DNA of 45,444 bases from an uncultured Prochlorococcus sp. (GCA_902521995.1 CABYTO010000013.1:1-45444); one strand, 5' to 3'. Positions 30,852-39,202 are shown, numbered from the stretch's first letter. Program-made: numbers and translations. Notes: generated by a model from the sequence alone, not told the origin.

Positions 30852-32384
30852 TCATAAATTTATTTTCTTAAGGAGAGTTTTAAACTCTTTTTTACCAATA
30901 ATTTTTTCAGCTGCGTAAGCGCCACTTGCTGAAACAGCAGGAATTCCAATACCTGGAAATGTACTTGCGCCGCAAGTAAATAAATTTTTCACTGGAGTTT
31001 TGCAGCCTGGGAAAAGACCTTTTGCTGCAGATAATGCAGGGCCGTAACTACCGCAATAGGTATTAGTGAATTTTTTATGAGTGATTGGGGTTCCTAGCAT
31101 CTTTAAATTAATCCTTTCATCTATATCAGGGATGAATTTTCGCACTGCATTAAGGAATATTGAACATCTTTCTTCTTTCAAATTTCTATATTCTAATTCC
31201 TTTGGATTTAGGTTTTCCCAAATTTCCCAAGGTTCATTTGCGGGAGTATATCCATGAAGAACATGTTTTCCTTCAGGGGCCATATTTTTATCTAAAACAG
31301 ATGGGATTGAAAATACGACTATATTTCTTTCTGCGGTTATACCTTTTTCCCACTCATCAACATGTATCGCATGTATTGGCAAATTTTCAAGACCATCAGC
31401 ATCAAAACCTAGATGCATGTGAAGGAAAGAATCACATTTATTAGGGTTCAAAACTTTTGTACTCCATTTTTTTGAAATTTCATTTGGAATTAACTTTTTT
31501 AAATTCCAAATATCAGTATTCGTGACAACAGATTCACAACTATAACTAGAACCATTATTCAGAGTTATACCTGTGGCTAAATTTTTATTGAAGTTAATTG
31601 TCTGTACTCTCGAAGAAAGAATTAATTCTCCTCCATTTTTTTTAAATCCATTAATTAAAGCTTTTACGATAGATTCACTACCTCCTTTGGGGTATTCAAG
31701 GTATGAATTTGGTTCAAACCATTCGTTAAATAAAGTAGCCATCGCAGCTGTATTTGTATCATGCATTGACATACCACTGATCAAAAAGCTCAATAAATCA
31801 ACCCAATTCCTGAGAAAAGGATCCTCTAGATGATTATTTACTAAATTCCCAAAGCCTTTATTAATTTTTGGTATTTGATTGATATTAGGTAAAAATTTTG
31901 AGGTTAAATTTATTAAATCTAAGAAATTTATTGATTCGGGAGAAAATGAGAGTAAAGGTATTTCATTTATTATTTGGCTAAGAGGTTTTATTCCGGAAAT
32001 AAAAGATTCCCATTCCTTAACAGATTTCTCACCTCTAAGAGTTTTAATTGTTTGTTTAAAAGGTTCTTGCCCCACATCAAGATTAAAATTGCCTTCTGGG
32101 ACAATTACTTGCCATCCTTTGTATTGAAATAGTTCAACTTCTTCATCAAGTAATTTAAGAATTTGCCCTAAGGGATTAGTTGTCGGCCATTTACCTATTC
32201 CACTCCACAATGAAGGACCTGACTCGAAAGTGTAACCATTTCTTTTGAAACTGTGGGCAACACCTCCTGGCTGGCTATGAGCTTCACATATAAGTACTTT
32301 TTTGCCTGATAAAGCGAGAATCGAACCGCAACATAATCCCCCTATTCCACTACCTACTATTACAACGTCGTACTTTTCCATCAA
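30852..32384 (-). CDS. FAD-dependent oxidoreductase of the CrtI/CrtISO (phytoene desaturase-like) family
   Basis: The 510-residue protein starts with the dinucleotide-binding fold VVIVGSGIGGLCCGSILALSGKK..CEAHSQPGG, has the family's SGPSLWSG segment, and ends with the FAD-contacting CGASTFPGIGIPAVSASGAYAAEKI. This is the carotene desaturase/isomerase superfamily (CrtI, CrtH, retinol saturase). Whether it acts on a carotenoid, as in CrtH prolycopene isomerase, cannot be told here. The leading Met-Met pair leaves start choice uncertain by one codon. Confidence 0.85.
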   Translation of the reverse strand: MMEKYDVVIVGSGIGGLCCGSILALSGKKVLICEAHSQPGGVAHSFKRNGYTFESGPSLWSGIGKWPTTNPLGQILKLLDEEVELFQYKGWQVIVPEGNFNLDVGQEPFKQTIKTLRGEKSVKEWESFISGIKPLSQIINEIPLLSFSPESINFLDLINLTSKFLPNINQIPKINKGFGNLVNNHLEDPFLRNWVDLLSFLISGMSMHDTNTAAMATLFNEWFEPNSYLEYPKGGSESIVKALINGFKKNGGELILSSRVQTINFNKNLATGITLNNGSSYSCESVVTNTDIWNLKKLIPNEISKKWSTKVLNPNKCDSFLHMHLGFDADGLENLPIHAIHVDEWEKGITAERNIVVFSIPSVLDKNMAPEGKHVLHGYTPANEPWEIWENLNPKELEYRNLKEERCSIFLNAVRKFIPDIDERINLKMLGTPITHKKFTNTYCGSYGPALSAAKGLFPGCKTPVKNLFTCGASTFPGIGIPAVSASGAYAAEKIIGKKEFKTLLKKINL

Positions 32385-32420
32385 ATATTTACTTTACTCT
32401 TCTCGCACAACTAATTAGTT

Positions 32421-32531
32421 TTAGACAAATGTATTAGTTGAAGTTGTAATACTTAGTACAACAGCTAAGAAAAATATGTAAGGGACTGCTTTTAGAGGGA
32501 TGTATCCTTGGCTTTTAGAAATAAAATCCAT
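32421..32531 (-). CDS. 36-residue membrane microprotein
   Basis: ATG to TAA encodes a protein starting MDFISKSQGYIPLKAVPYIF, with a hydrophobic helix (IFFLAVVLSITT) near the end. The same frame stays open to another ATG at 32588, which would add 19 residues (MAHIRNKISLLCLHKVTKL). I prefer the short form because the extension is unlike it in character. Family unknown. Confidence 0.55.
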   Translation of the reverse strand: MDFISKSQGYIPLKAVPYIFFLAVVLSITTSTNTFV

Positions 32532-32703
32532 TAATTTAGTTACTTTATGTAAACATAATAACGAGATCTTGTTCCTTATGTGTGCCATGAAATTATTTTT
32601 TTGGAAATATTTTGAAATAAAGAAATCTTTTTGGAGATATTTTTAACAAAGAACATTTTTTTTAGAGTTATCTTAGTATTTGACTCTTAGATTAAAATCT
32701 ATT

Positions 32704-33189
32704 ATGAAACAATTTCCTGATATTAATGAGATAAAACTATTAGAAAAAAATTCCCAAAAAAATGGTAGCGGAATTGCATATGAGGAATTGTTAGGAATAT
32801 GGAAGTTTAAGTATGTATGGGGAAAGGAGTCAGATGAAATCAAAAATATACCCAGTTCGATTCTCCAAGTATTGTCGGCAAGACTCGAACTGAAAAGTAA
32901 AAATAAAGAGGATCAAATAAATTATGAAATAAAAAATTCAATTAATTTCGGATTATTAAATATCACTTTTATAGGCAACGCAGAATTAAAAGGGATTAGA
33001 CCTTTATTGGCTTTCTATTTTGAAGAATTAAAAATTAGTATTAGTAGTTTTCCTATATTTAATAAGGAATTAAAAAAACCAGAAGATAAAAAAATGCCTT
33101 TTTTCTCACTTGTAGGAATTAGCACTAAAGATAATTGGTTGTGTGCTCGAGGCAGAGGCGGAGGGCTTGCAATATGGGTCAAGTCTTAA
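32704..33189 (+). CDS. 161-residue cyanobacterial protein, possibly fibrillin-like
   Basis: The ATG start gives 161 residues; a TTG 24 bases upstream could extend it. An ELLGIWKFKYVWGKES motif near residue 33 and the closing LCARGRGGGLAIWVKS recall plastid lipid-associated proteins (fibrillins), which coat thylakoid lipid droplets. The resemblance is by eye, so the functional label is tentative. No signal peptide or membrane helix is evident. Confidence 0.7.
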   Translation: MKQFPDINEIKLLEKNSQKNGSGIAYEELLGIWKFKYVWGKESDEIKNIPSSILQVLSARLELKSKNKEDQINYEIKNSINFGLLNITFIGNAELKGIRPLLAFYFEELKISISSFPIFNKELKKPEDKKMPFFSLVGISTKDNWLCARGRGGGLAIWVKS

Positions 33190-33190
33190 T

Positions 33191-33406
33191 TTAGTGGTAT
33201 TCTCCTGGATGATCTACCTTTCTTACGGTAACTTTATCAACTTTTTGTCCATTAAATCTTAAGAGATCATCTCCTGAAAAGTCATAACCTAAGCGTTGAC
33301 CTATCAGGGCTACATCATCTGCTGTAGAGGATGTCGTAACTTGCTTTTTTAATTCTTCATCAGATTGCATCTTAATTAAAAATTTTCTTATTTCAGAAAA
33401 ACTCAT
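33191..33406 (-). CDS. Nif11-domain protein
   Basis: The 71-residue protein has the Nif11 (PF07862-type) pattern: MSFSEIRKFLIKMQSDEELKKQV, TADDVALIGQRLGYDFSGDDLL. In other cyanobacteria this domain forms leader peptides of ribosomal natural products such as prochlorosins. Here the tail (VDKVTVRKVDHPGEYH) has no double-Gly cleavage site, Ser/Thr/Cys-rich core or modifying enzyme nearby, so it is probably a stand-alone Nif11 protein. Role unknown. Confidence 0.85.
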   Translation of the reverse strand: MSFSEIRKFLIKMQSDEELKKQVTTSSTADDVALIGQRLGYDFSGDDLLRFNGQKVDKVTVRKVDHPGEYH

Positions 33407-33497
33407 TACTAGAATTTGATTGATTGATGTTAAAGAAATTTATAAAATCTTTTTCTTAGCAAGAACAAGATAAATAGATAATTATTATAATATTTTT

Positions 33498-33815
33498 ATG
33501 ACTTACTTATTCCTATATTTAGTTGGCATAATTTTAATATGGTGGATATATCGTGTCGGTTGGCTTGAGGCGCTCAAAACAGTAGTTAAAGTTATAGTCC
33601 CCTCAGCGCTTATTATTTTATTTAACATAAAAGCCGGAAGATTACTTTTTAAAAGTCCTGTAGTCGGATTATTAAGCGCTTTGCCTACCTCTATTTTTAT
33701 TTTTAGAGGTTCATTACCTTTAGTTAGTTATATAAATAACTGGATTGAAAATAAAATAAATAATTATGATGATTCGGAAGTTATAGATACTGATTCTGTG
33801 CCTTTAGATGATTAA
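33498..33815 (+). CDS. 105-residue membrane protein, unknown
   Basis: Three hydrophobic stretches at about residues 2-17, 30-45 and 53-73 are followed by a polar, very acidic tail ending DTDSVPLDD. No family recognised. Its stop converges with the next gene on the other strand with one base between them. Confidence 0.75.
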   Translation: MTYLFLYLVGIILIWWIYRVGWLEALKTVVKVIVPSALIILFNIKAGRLLFKSPVVGLLSALPTSIFIFRGSLPLVSYINNWIENKINNYDDSEVIDTDSVPLDD

Positions 33816-33816
33816 T

Positions 33817-34209
33817 TTAATCAAAGCCAAGAAATAATTCTTTGTGTACAACAAGAACATCAAATAAAGTTGTTCCATGAATAGGACTTAATGGGATTTT
33901 GTCTATATTTAATGCTTCTGCGCAAATTAAATGAGCATCCCATTTTGTATTGTGATCACTTATTTCAATTGACCACTCAATTACTTTTTTGAAATGATCT
34001 GGCATCTCCGAACCAATTTTTCTGCAAATTTGACATAGAACTGACAAAAGAGGAGGTTTTGATGGCCTTTTTAAATCTTTAACAAGACTAGGTTGTGTAA
34101 AAACACTTGTATAGCGGATGTAGTCTATCAATTCATATTCTTCTTTAGTAAGAGCTGCTTTATCTAATGCTCTTTCAAATTCGTCTATGGGGGTTATGGG
34201 CCTATCCAA
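33817..34209 (-). CDS. 130-residue hypothetical soluble protein
   Basis: The best start is a TTG 4 bases after the tatA stop, suggesting translational coupling. The protein is helical and polar (DEFERALDKAALTKEEYELI near the start) with a CQICRKIG Cys pair. No signal or membrane segment and no recognised family. Co-transcription with tatA is the main context clue. Confidence 0.75.
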   Translation of the reverse strand: MDRPITPIDEFERALDKAALTKEEYELIDYIRYTSVFTQPSLVKDLKRPSKPPLLSVLCQICRKIGSEMPDHFKKVIEWSIEISDHNTKWDAHLICAEALNIDKIPLSPIHGTTLFDVLVVHKELFLGFD

Positions 34210-34213
34210 GATA

Positions 34214-34474
34214 TTATTTTTTGCCGTTTTCTGAATCTATTTTTTCTTGATTAATTTCATTGGTTTGATTGCTTTCTATAGATTTAGGAGATTCATCTTC
34301 TTCGTTCATAACTTGGTCGATTTCATTTTGAAATTCATTCGATGCTTTTTTAAGACTTTTCAAAGTTTTACCAAGCTGTTTCCCTAATTCTGGAAGCTTT
34401 TTTGGACCAAAAATTAAAAGAGCTAAGATAAGTATTACAGTAACTTCAGGCAAACCTACGCCAAAAATATTCAT
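34214..34474 (-). CDS. tatA: Sec-independent protein translocase subunit TatA
   Basis: TatA forms the pore or membrane-weakening component of the twin-arginine translocase, which exports folded proteins. The 86-residue protein has the N-terminal helix (GVGLPEVTVILILALLIFGPKKLPE), with the FGPKKLPELG hinge, then the amphipathic helix (LGKTLKSLKKASNEFQNE), and an acidic tail. Length and motifs are typical; TatB-like function is less likely. Confidence 0.96.
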   Translation of the reverse strand: MNIFGVGLPEVTVILILALLIFGPKKLPELGKQLGKTLKSLKKASNEFQNEIDQVMNEEDESPKSIESNQTNEINQEKIDSENGKK

Positions 34475-34564
34475 AACTGATAACTATTTAACTAATTAGG
34501 AATCTACTATTAAATATAGTCAAATCATGTGAAAATTTCATTCTCGGAAGAGCTTTTTTTAATA

Positions 34565-34702
34565 TTAAAAAATTTTGAAAAATATTATTGTTATTAATAC
34601 TCCTTTAAAGAAAACTAACCAAAGTAATTGATAATCACTCAATTTGAATTTTTTTTGGTACCAATTTATAAGAGTTTTATGTTTGTCTATTAATTTTTTC
34701 AT
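34565..34702 (-). CDS. 45-residue membrane-associated microprotein
   Basis: ATG to TAA encodes a basic N-terminus (MKKLIDKHKTLINWYQKKFK), then DYQLLWLVFFKGVLITIIFF with a hydrophobic C-terminal helix. It fills part of a 390-base gap between tatA and the next gene. The Lys/Arg plus Trp pattern and clean frame suggest a real picocyanobacterial small protein; family unnamed. Confidence 0.6.
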   Translation of the reverse strand: MKKLIDKHKTLINWYQKKFKLSDYQLLWLVFFKGVLITIIFFKIF

Positions 34703-34864
34703 TTTCACCGAGATAATTTATTACTATCACTTATTTTATCTTAATTTCTTTTATTATTATTTTATAGAAATCCTACATTCAATCCATAATAGATTATTCT
34801 ATTAGATTTTAATCTTTTCAAAATTATTAAAACTATTCGCTAAATATCTACCATCTTAAAAAAA

Positions 34865-35098
34865 ATGAAGTACTTATTTGTTGTTTTTTATCTATTATTT
34901 CTAATTTATCCAGCTGAAGCCGTTACCACAAAAATGTTTAAAGTATTGGATACGTGTGCAAGATATCGACTCGGCGAGATTAATGCTAATGAGGCTATAG
35001 AAAAACTAAAATTAAAAAATTCTTCCATTAGTCAGCCAAAGTATCTAGTAAAAAAATATTGCTCAGTATTTACTCCAAATGAAAAAATTGAATTTTAA
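34865..35098 (+). CDS. Small exported hypothetical protein
   Basis: The 77-residue protein has a signal peptide (MKYLFVVFYLLFLIYPAEA, likely cut after AEA) and a mature region of about 58 residues with Cys in DTCARYRLG and KKYCSVF, which could form a disulfide. It resembles small periplasmic or lumenal cyanobacterial proteins, with no named family. Confidence 0.75.
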   Translation: MKYLFVVFYLLFLIYPAEAVTTKMFKVLDTCARYRLGEINANEAIEKLKLKNSSISQPKYLVKKYCSVFTPNEKIEF

Positions 35099-35328
35099 TT
35101 TTAGCAATATATATTTAATTACTCTTTTTTGAATAATCTTTAGCTTTGCTTCTTATTTCTTTTACTTTTTTATAATTAGTTATTTTTAAATTAAAAATAA
35201 CTCCCAAAAAAAGAATAAGAAATAAAAAAATATAAATTATTAATTCCATATTATTGAATTAATAAAATTACCTTAGTTAAATTCACCCTAGTTTATTTCA
35301 ATAATTTTTTAGTATCTTTTAAAACAAA

Positions 35329-35352
35329 AAAACTGACTTTAATATCAGTTAT
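35329..35352 (+). terminator. Weak hairpin upstream of the peroxiredoxin gene
   Basis: AACTGA (35331-35336) pairs with TCAGTT (35345-35350) with an 8-base AT loop and a short T-rich tail. It could end a short transcript from the left, or be chance in AT-rich DNA. Confidence 0.25.
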
Positions 35353-35413
35353 TTACTTTAATGCCCCAAAAAAAACATATTAACCTCTAATATGGAATTT
35401 TATAAGAACTGTT

Positions 35414-35863
35414 GTGCAGATTGGAGATAAAGTTCCAGAATTTTCTTTACTGGATCAAAATGGAGTTAAAAGATCAAATAAGGGATTAAAAAGTCCCCTC
35501 GTTTTGTTTTTTTATCCAAAAGATGATACGCCTGGTTGTACTATAGAAGTCTGCGGATTTAGAGATAAATATGACTTATTTAAAGTATTAGGAGCGCAAG
35601 TTTGGGGAGTAAGTAATGGAAGTACCTCAAGTCATTTGGCATTTGCTAATAAAAATAAATTACAATATCCATTGCTTTGCGACACAAATGACTCTCTTAG
35701 GAAAACTTTTAAAGTTCCTAGAGTATTAGGTTTTATGGATGGTAGGGTAACTTATGTTATTGATCGCAAAGGGACGGTTAGGCATATTTTTAGAGATTTA
35801 TTGAATGGTCCTGAACACATTAAAGAGGCTATTAGAGTACTTAAAGAAATTCAAAATCAATAA
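35414..35863 (+). CDS. bcp: Peroxiredoxin Q / BCP-type thiol peroxidase
   Basis: This enzyme reduces H2O2 and organic peroxides, relying on thioredoxin. The 149-residue protein has the peroxidatic Cys42 in the motif FFYPKDDTPGCTIEVCGFRD, with the resolving Cys47 four residues on (C-X4-C), the PrxQ arrangement. The TYVIDRKGTVRHIF strand and C-terminal helix complete the thioredoxin fold. The start is GTG; no ATG is available nearby. It probably guards against photosynthetic peroxide. Confidence 0.94.
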   Translation: MQIGDKVPEFSLLDQNGVKRSNKGLKSPLVLFFYPKDDTPGCTIEVCGFRDKYDLFKVLGAQVWGVSNGSTSSHLAFANKNKLQYPLLCDTNDSLRKTFKVPRVLGFMDGRVTYVIDRKGTVRHIFRDLLNGPEHIKEAIRVLKEIQNQ

Positions 35864-35929
35864 ATTATTATTCAAAGATTTTTAGATTAATAACTTTTGT
35901 TTTATTATGGTTTCAGCTTTTTTTAATAT

Positions 35930-36202
35930 ATGAAGAAAATGGGAATGCAGGCTGTTGATCTTGCTATTGAAAATGGAGTGGATCTTGACGGTACTCCAAT
36001 TCCTAAAAAAATGCTAGATCTATACAATAGAATTATGGATGAAGAGAATAAAAGACAAAGGAGTGGTGTTAAAAAATCAATGAGAAATAGATGCGTCAAA
36101 ACAGGTTCTAAGCATTTTGATAAAGAAACATTGAATCAATTATTAATAGACTCGGGATGGGAAGGTCTTAAAGAAAAGGAAATTCTATTTTTTTATAACT
36201 AA
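35930..36202 (+). CDS. 90-residue basic hypothetical protein
   Basis: The protein begins MKKMGMQAVDLAIENGVDLD and is rich in Lys and Arg (RQRSGVKKSMRNRCVKTGSKH). Its middle, DGTPIPKKMLDLYNRIMDEENKR, looks like a helical turn pattern. No family recognised. Three Met codons at the start leave some doubt about the exact N-terminus. Confidence 0.7.
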   Translation: MKKMGMQAVDLAIENGVDLDGTPIPKKMLDLYNRIMDEENKRQRSGVKKSMRNRCVKTGSKHFDKETLNQLLIDSGWEGLKEKEILFFYN

Positions 36203-36305
36203 AAAAAAATTTTTTTAATTATCTTAAAAATCATTTATGGTAATTATTTATTTAAATTTAGAAACTGAGAACTAATTAAATATTTTTTTAGATCTAATTT
36301 TTGAA

Positions 36306-36650
36306 TTATTTAAACCATCCTTTTTTTTTAGAAGAAATTATTTTTTCTTTTTCAGATTTTGTTTTATTACTTGCTTTTTTGAAAGCCAAGTTGGCTTCTA
36401 TAACTGTAACTATTGATATAAAAAAAAGACCAGAAATTCCAATTATTTGTTCACTTTGAGAGGGTTCTGAATCTCCTTGTAAAAAAAAACCTAAAGCAAA
36501 CCATGCAGTACTAGCAGAGATGGTGAAAAAATAGGGTTTCCATCTTCTTTGATATAAGTAACCCGACCCTAAACCAGGAAGAAAATTTAAAAAAGATGCT
36601 ACCCACCCTGTTGAAGATGCAAGTATTTCGTCTCTTGAGGGATAAGACAT
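36306..36650 (-). CDS. 114-residue membrane protein, unknown
   Basis: Three hydrophobic stretches are visible: WVASFLNFLPGLGSGYLYQ, FFTISASTAWFALGFFLQG, and IIGISGLFFISIVTVIEANLAF. The N-terminal LNFLPGLGSGYLYQRRWK pattern recalls small TM2-like cyanobacterial membrane proteins. The tail is Lys-rich. It follows the microprotein gene 36656-36760 by 5 bases on the same strand. Confidence 0.75.
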   Translation of the reverse strand: MSYPSRDEILASSTGWVASFLNFLPGLGSGYLYQRRWKPYFFTISASTAWFALGFFLQGDSEPSQSEQIIGISGLFFISIVTVIEANLAFKKASNKTKSEKEKIISSKKKGWFK

Positions 36651-36655
36651 CTATG

Positions 36656-36760
36656 TTAAGTATTTATTAAGTGTGAATTTATATAAGCAAAAGATATTGC
36701 TGCACAAATTACCCAACTAAAAGGTAAGAACATTCTTATTTTTTCTTTATTGTTATTCAT
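36656..36760 (-). CDS. 34-residue membrane microprotein
   Basis: ATG to TAA encodes a basic Asn/Lys-rich start (MNNNKEKIRMFLPFSWVI) and one hydrophobic helix (FSWVICAAISFAYI). It sits directly upstream of the 114-residue membrane protein on the same strand, and the short spacing suggests a two-gene unit. Confidence 0.55.
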   Translation of the reverse strand: MNNNKEKIRMFLPFSWVICAAISFAYINSHLINT

Positions 36761-36829
36761 CTTTTAATTATGGAAAATATTTTTAAAATATGTGGATTTT
36801 AAAGATACCTTAAAACTAGAAGAATTAAA

Positions 36830-36852
36830 AAAGACGGTTAAAAACCGTCTTT
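36830..36852 (-). terminator. Intrinsic terminator after the coiled-coil gene
   Basis: AAAGACGGTT (36830-36839) pairs perfectly with AACCGTCTTT (36843-36852) around a 3-base A loop. On the minus strand a T-run follows the stem. It is 28 bases beyond the stop of the coiled-coil gene. Confidence 0.85.
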
Positions 36853-36880
36853 GAAAAAAAGAAATTTCTCTAAAAATAAA

Positions 36881-37117
36881 TTATTTATCTTTTGATGCTG
36901 AGAGTACTTTAAGTTCTTTTTTTACTTCTTTTTCTCTCTCTTCAAGATGTTTTAGTTGAGCTTTAAAAGCATTTTGAAGTCTTACTTTTTGTTTTGTAAT
37001 TTCATCAAGCTCTTCTTGATGTTGGTTTTTCTTTAACTCCTTCATTTCACTATCGGAAATAACATATAATGGGCTATATGAAGGTGCTTCAAAAAGAAGA
37101 TCAAACATTGAATACAT
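36881..37117 (-). CDS. 78-residue coiled-coil hypothetical protein
   Basis: A short hydrophobic start (MYSMFDLLFEAPSYSPLYVI) is followed by a charged coiled coil from about residue 24 to the end (MKELKKNQHQEELDEI, then LKHLEEREKEVKKELKVL). An internal ATG 9 bases in is an alternative start. No family recognised. The intrinsic terminator downstream supports an expressed gene. Confidence 0.7.
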   Translation of the reverse strand: MYSMFDLLFEAPSYSPLYVISDSEMKELKKNQHQEELDEITKQKVRLQNAFKAQLKHLEEREKEVKKELKVLSASKDK

Positions 37118-37181
37118 AAGTGACCTTTGAATTAGTACAAATTCAATATCTAATAATTCTTTGAAATATGAAAGGATAAAT

Positions 37182-37251
37182 ACCGAAGATTTTGATACGG
37201 TAAATCCACCGAATTTCGGTTTACCTAACTTAACCGCCCAGTATTTACCGA
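37182..37251. promoter_or_regulatory. Cluster of ACCGA motifs and a compact dyad
   Basis: ACCGA occurs at 37182, 37208 and 37247, and inverted (TTCGGT) at 37215-37220. The copies at 37208-37213 and 37215-37220 form a perfect dyad around one T, flanked by GGTAAA on the left and TTTACC on the right. It lies between two divergent genes and could serve either promoter. Confidence 0.45.
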
Positions 37252-37321
37252 TCGAATTTTAAGGTATGTTTTAAAGTATTAAGGAGATGATTCTAAAAAT
37301 CTAAATCAAAAAGAACTAAAA

Positions 37322-37750
37322 ATGGATTTAAAAATTACTAAATCATTAGTAATCCCATCCAATGAAATTAAATGGCGATTTTCCAGATCCTCCGGTCCTG
37401 GAGGTCAAAATGTCAATAAAATTGAAAGCAGAGTAGAGATTATTTTTAATTTAGAAGACTCCAAAGTATTAAATGATTATCAGAAAGAAATTCTTAAGAG
37501 AAACTTGAAAAACAAATTAGTGAATAATAGCTTATGTTTAGCGGTTCAAGAACACAGAAATCAATTATTAAATAGGCAGCTAGCTTTAATGAAATTTAGT
37601 TCAATCATAAAAAATGCTTTAAATAAACCATTTAAATTAAGAAAATCTACACAACCTACTAAAGCATCGCAAAAGAAAAGAGTTGAGGTTAAGAAAAAAC
37701 GTGGCGAATTAAAAAAAAGTAGACAAAAAGAAAAAACATATCAAATATGA
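37322..37750 (+). CDS. arfB: Alternative ribosome-rescue factor ArfB (class I RF-like)
   Basis: ArfB (YaeJ) hydrolyses peptidyl-tRNA on stalled ribosomes. The 142-residue protein has a single RF-type domain with the catalytic GGQ at residues 27-29 (SSGPGGQNVNKIESRV), lacks codon-recognition domains, and ends in a Lys/Arg-rich tail (KKKRGELKKSRQKEKTYQI) that inserts in the empty mRNA channel in known members. Length matches E. coli ArfB. The 200-base upstream region carries the ACCGA cluster. Confidence 0.93.
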   Translation: MDLKITKSLVIPSNEIKWRFSRSSGPGGQNVNKIESRVEIIFNLEDSKVLNDYQKEILKRNLKNKLVNNSLCLAVQEHRNQLLNRQLALMKFSSIIKNALNKPFKLRKSTQPTKASQKKRVEVKKKRGELKKSRQKEKTYQI

Positions 37751-37822
37751 ATAAACTAAATAAATATTTCCCTCGCAAATTGTAATGAAAGCATATTATT
37801 AATTTAATTTCATTTTGGTTTA

Positions 37823-38071
37823 TTGAATTCAACTAATGATTTCTGGTTAATTGACTCCAATTTTGTGGGGGTTATGCGTTTCTACAAAGATAAAGATCAT
37901 TCTGATAAATCTATTGATTATATGTTTATTGAAGAAGGAATTATTATGGGAATTTATGGAGAAAATCCTCCGTTAATGAAAACTAGAAAAAAAATTGTTT
38001 TAGAAGAAGCAAGATTATTGTGGCAAAAATTGTTAAATGAAGGTTGGCAAAAAACTAATAAAAAATGGTAA
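37823..38071 (+). CDS. DUF1651-like small cyanobacterial protein
   Basis: The best start is TTG (NSTNDFWLIDSNFVGVMRFY), giving 82 residues. The pattern WLID.NFVGVMRFYKDK followed by EEARLLWQKLLNEGWQKT matches, from memory, the DUF1651 family of marine picocyanobacteria. Function unknown; often found in several copies per genome. Confidence 0.75.
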   Translation: MNSTNDFWLIDSNFVGVMRFYKDKDHSDKSIDYMFIEEGIIMGIYGENPPLMKTRKKIVLEEARLLWQKLLNEGWQKTNKKW

Positions 38072-38098
38072 GTAAACTCTACAAAAACTTTTTTAATT

Positions 38099-38263
38099 TC
38101 AGAAAATAAATGAACCTTTAGGGTATAGCCTGGAAATTTTTTCCTGTTGTAAATATTTCTTTTTTTTGATGTCATTTTCATATCTTCTCAACATCATTAG
38201 ATAGTTTGTAGCTCCAAAAATTATTAAAAACACTATAAATCTTATTCCTGCCTCAAAGTTCAT
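38099..38263 (-). CDS. 54-residue membrane protein, unknown
   Basis: The ATG before NFEAGIRFIV gives 54 residues; upstream in-frame codons add an unlikely extension. One membrane helix (IRFIVFLIIFGATNYLMM) is followed by a basic, Lys-rich tail ending RLYPKGSFIF. It lies downstream of the CPBP protease on the same strand with a 67-base gap. Confidence 0.6.
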   Translation of the reverse strand: MNFEAGIRFIVFLIIFGATNYLMMLRRYENDIKKKKYLQQEKISRLYPKGSFIF

Positions 38264-38330
38264 ATGAGTATTAAGCTTTATTTTAATCTGACAATTAATA
38301 ATCAAAAATCAATCGGTATTTATATCTAAT

Positions 38331-39185
38331 TTAAGTGTCTAGTAAAATCTTTTTTGATTTTACGGTATAAAAAATACATAACAAAAGTAATATTAAAATT
38401 GCACTAAAGCTTCCGATTGGGTTTGGAATATTTTGTGTAAAAGGCCCTGCTAAAAAAGAAGGTGTATTTTCTTTGAATTCTATTAATCCGTTATTTAATA
38501 AAAACCAAATACCCACAAGTCCTCCATGAATTCCTATGCAATTCCATAAAGAACCTTTATCTCTAATTTTTACTAATGATAGAAATATCCCAAGTAAAAT
38601 AAATCCCAAACGCAATCCTACTATGTTCAAAAAGATCTCATTTGATAAATTGTGAACGAAGCTAAAAATTATAGCTTGTAAAGCTATTGATATTTTTGTG
38701 CCATATTCAAATTTTAATTCTTCTATTAACCATCCTCTAAAAATTATTTCTTCTGCGAATCCAACACCTAATCCCAGTACAATAGAATTTAACAATATTA
38801 TTGGCGAGAATTCACCTACCCAAGAAATATAATTTTTTTGCAATAGTGGTACCAGAATTAGAATTATTAAAGTTAAAGCAAATAAAATACCTTGCGAAAA
38901 ATTAAAAAAGTTTTTTAAGAATTTGTCTTTTGTTATCCCAATAAGTATCCAAGCACTTGATTTGTTTCTTTTGATATAAAACCAATATGGGAGTAAAAAG
39001 ATAAAAATTAAGAAAGTAATAATAGTACCAATTAAGGATAAATTTTCTTTTTCAAAATTAAATAATAAAAGTGGCTGAGATAAAGCCCAGCCAATGCCAT
39101 AAAGAATAGGAATAAAAAATATAGTGGATAAAATTCTTGGTCTTAAAAGAAAAAAACTTCTAATTAGTATCATTACATTTTTCAT
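38331..39185 (-). CDS. CPBP-family (Abi/Rce1-like) intramembrane metalloprotease
   Basis: CPBP proteins are membrane glutamic/metallo-proteases related to CAAX processing enzymes. The 284-residue protein has about seven hydrophobic helices and the family motifs: EEIIFR with Glu145, Glu146 and Arg150, and FSFVHN with His178, with a further His in GIHGGLVGIW. In cyanobacteria some members help photosynthetic complex assembly or bacteriocin immunity; which applies here is unknown. Confidence 0.9.
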   Translation of the reverse strand: MKNVMILIRSFFLLRPRILSTIFFIPILYGIGWALSQPLLLFNFEKENLSLIGTIITFLIFIFLLPYWFYIKRNKSSAWILIGITKDKFLKNFFNFSQGILFALTLIILILVPLLQKNYISWVGEFSPIILLNSIVLGLGVGFAEEIIFRGWLIEELKFEYGTKISIALQAIIFSFVHNLSNEIFLNIVGLRLGFILLGIFLSLVKIRDKGSLWNCIGIHGGLVGIWFLLNNGLIEFKENTPSFLAGPFTQNIPNPIGSFSAILILLLLCIFYTVKSKKILLDT

Positions 39186-39202
39186 TTTAGTTTGAATATT
39201 AA

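Noticed and set aside
33191..33406. Prochlorosin-type lanthipeptide precursor
   Set aside because: No Gly-Gly cleavage site, no Cys/Ser/Thr-rich core peptide and no LanM-type enzyme nearby.
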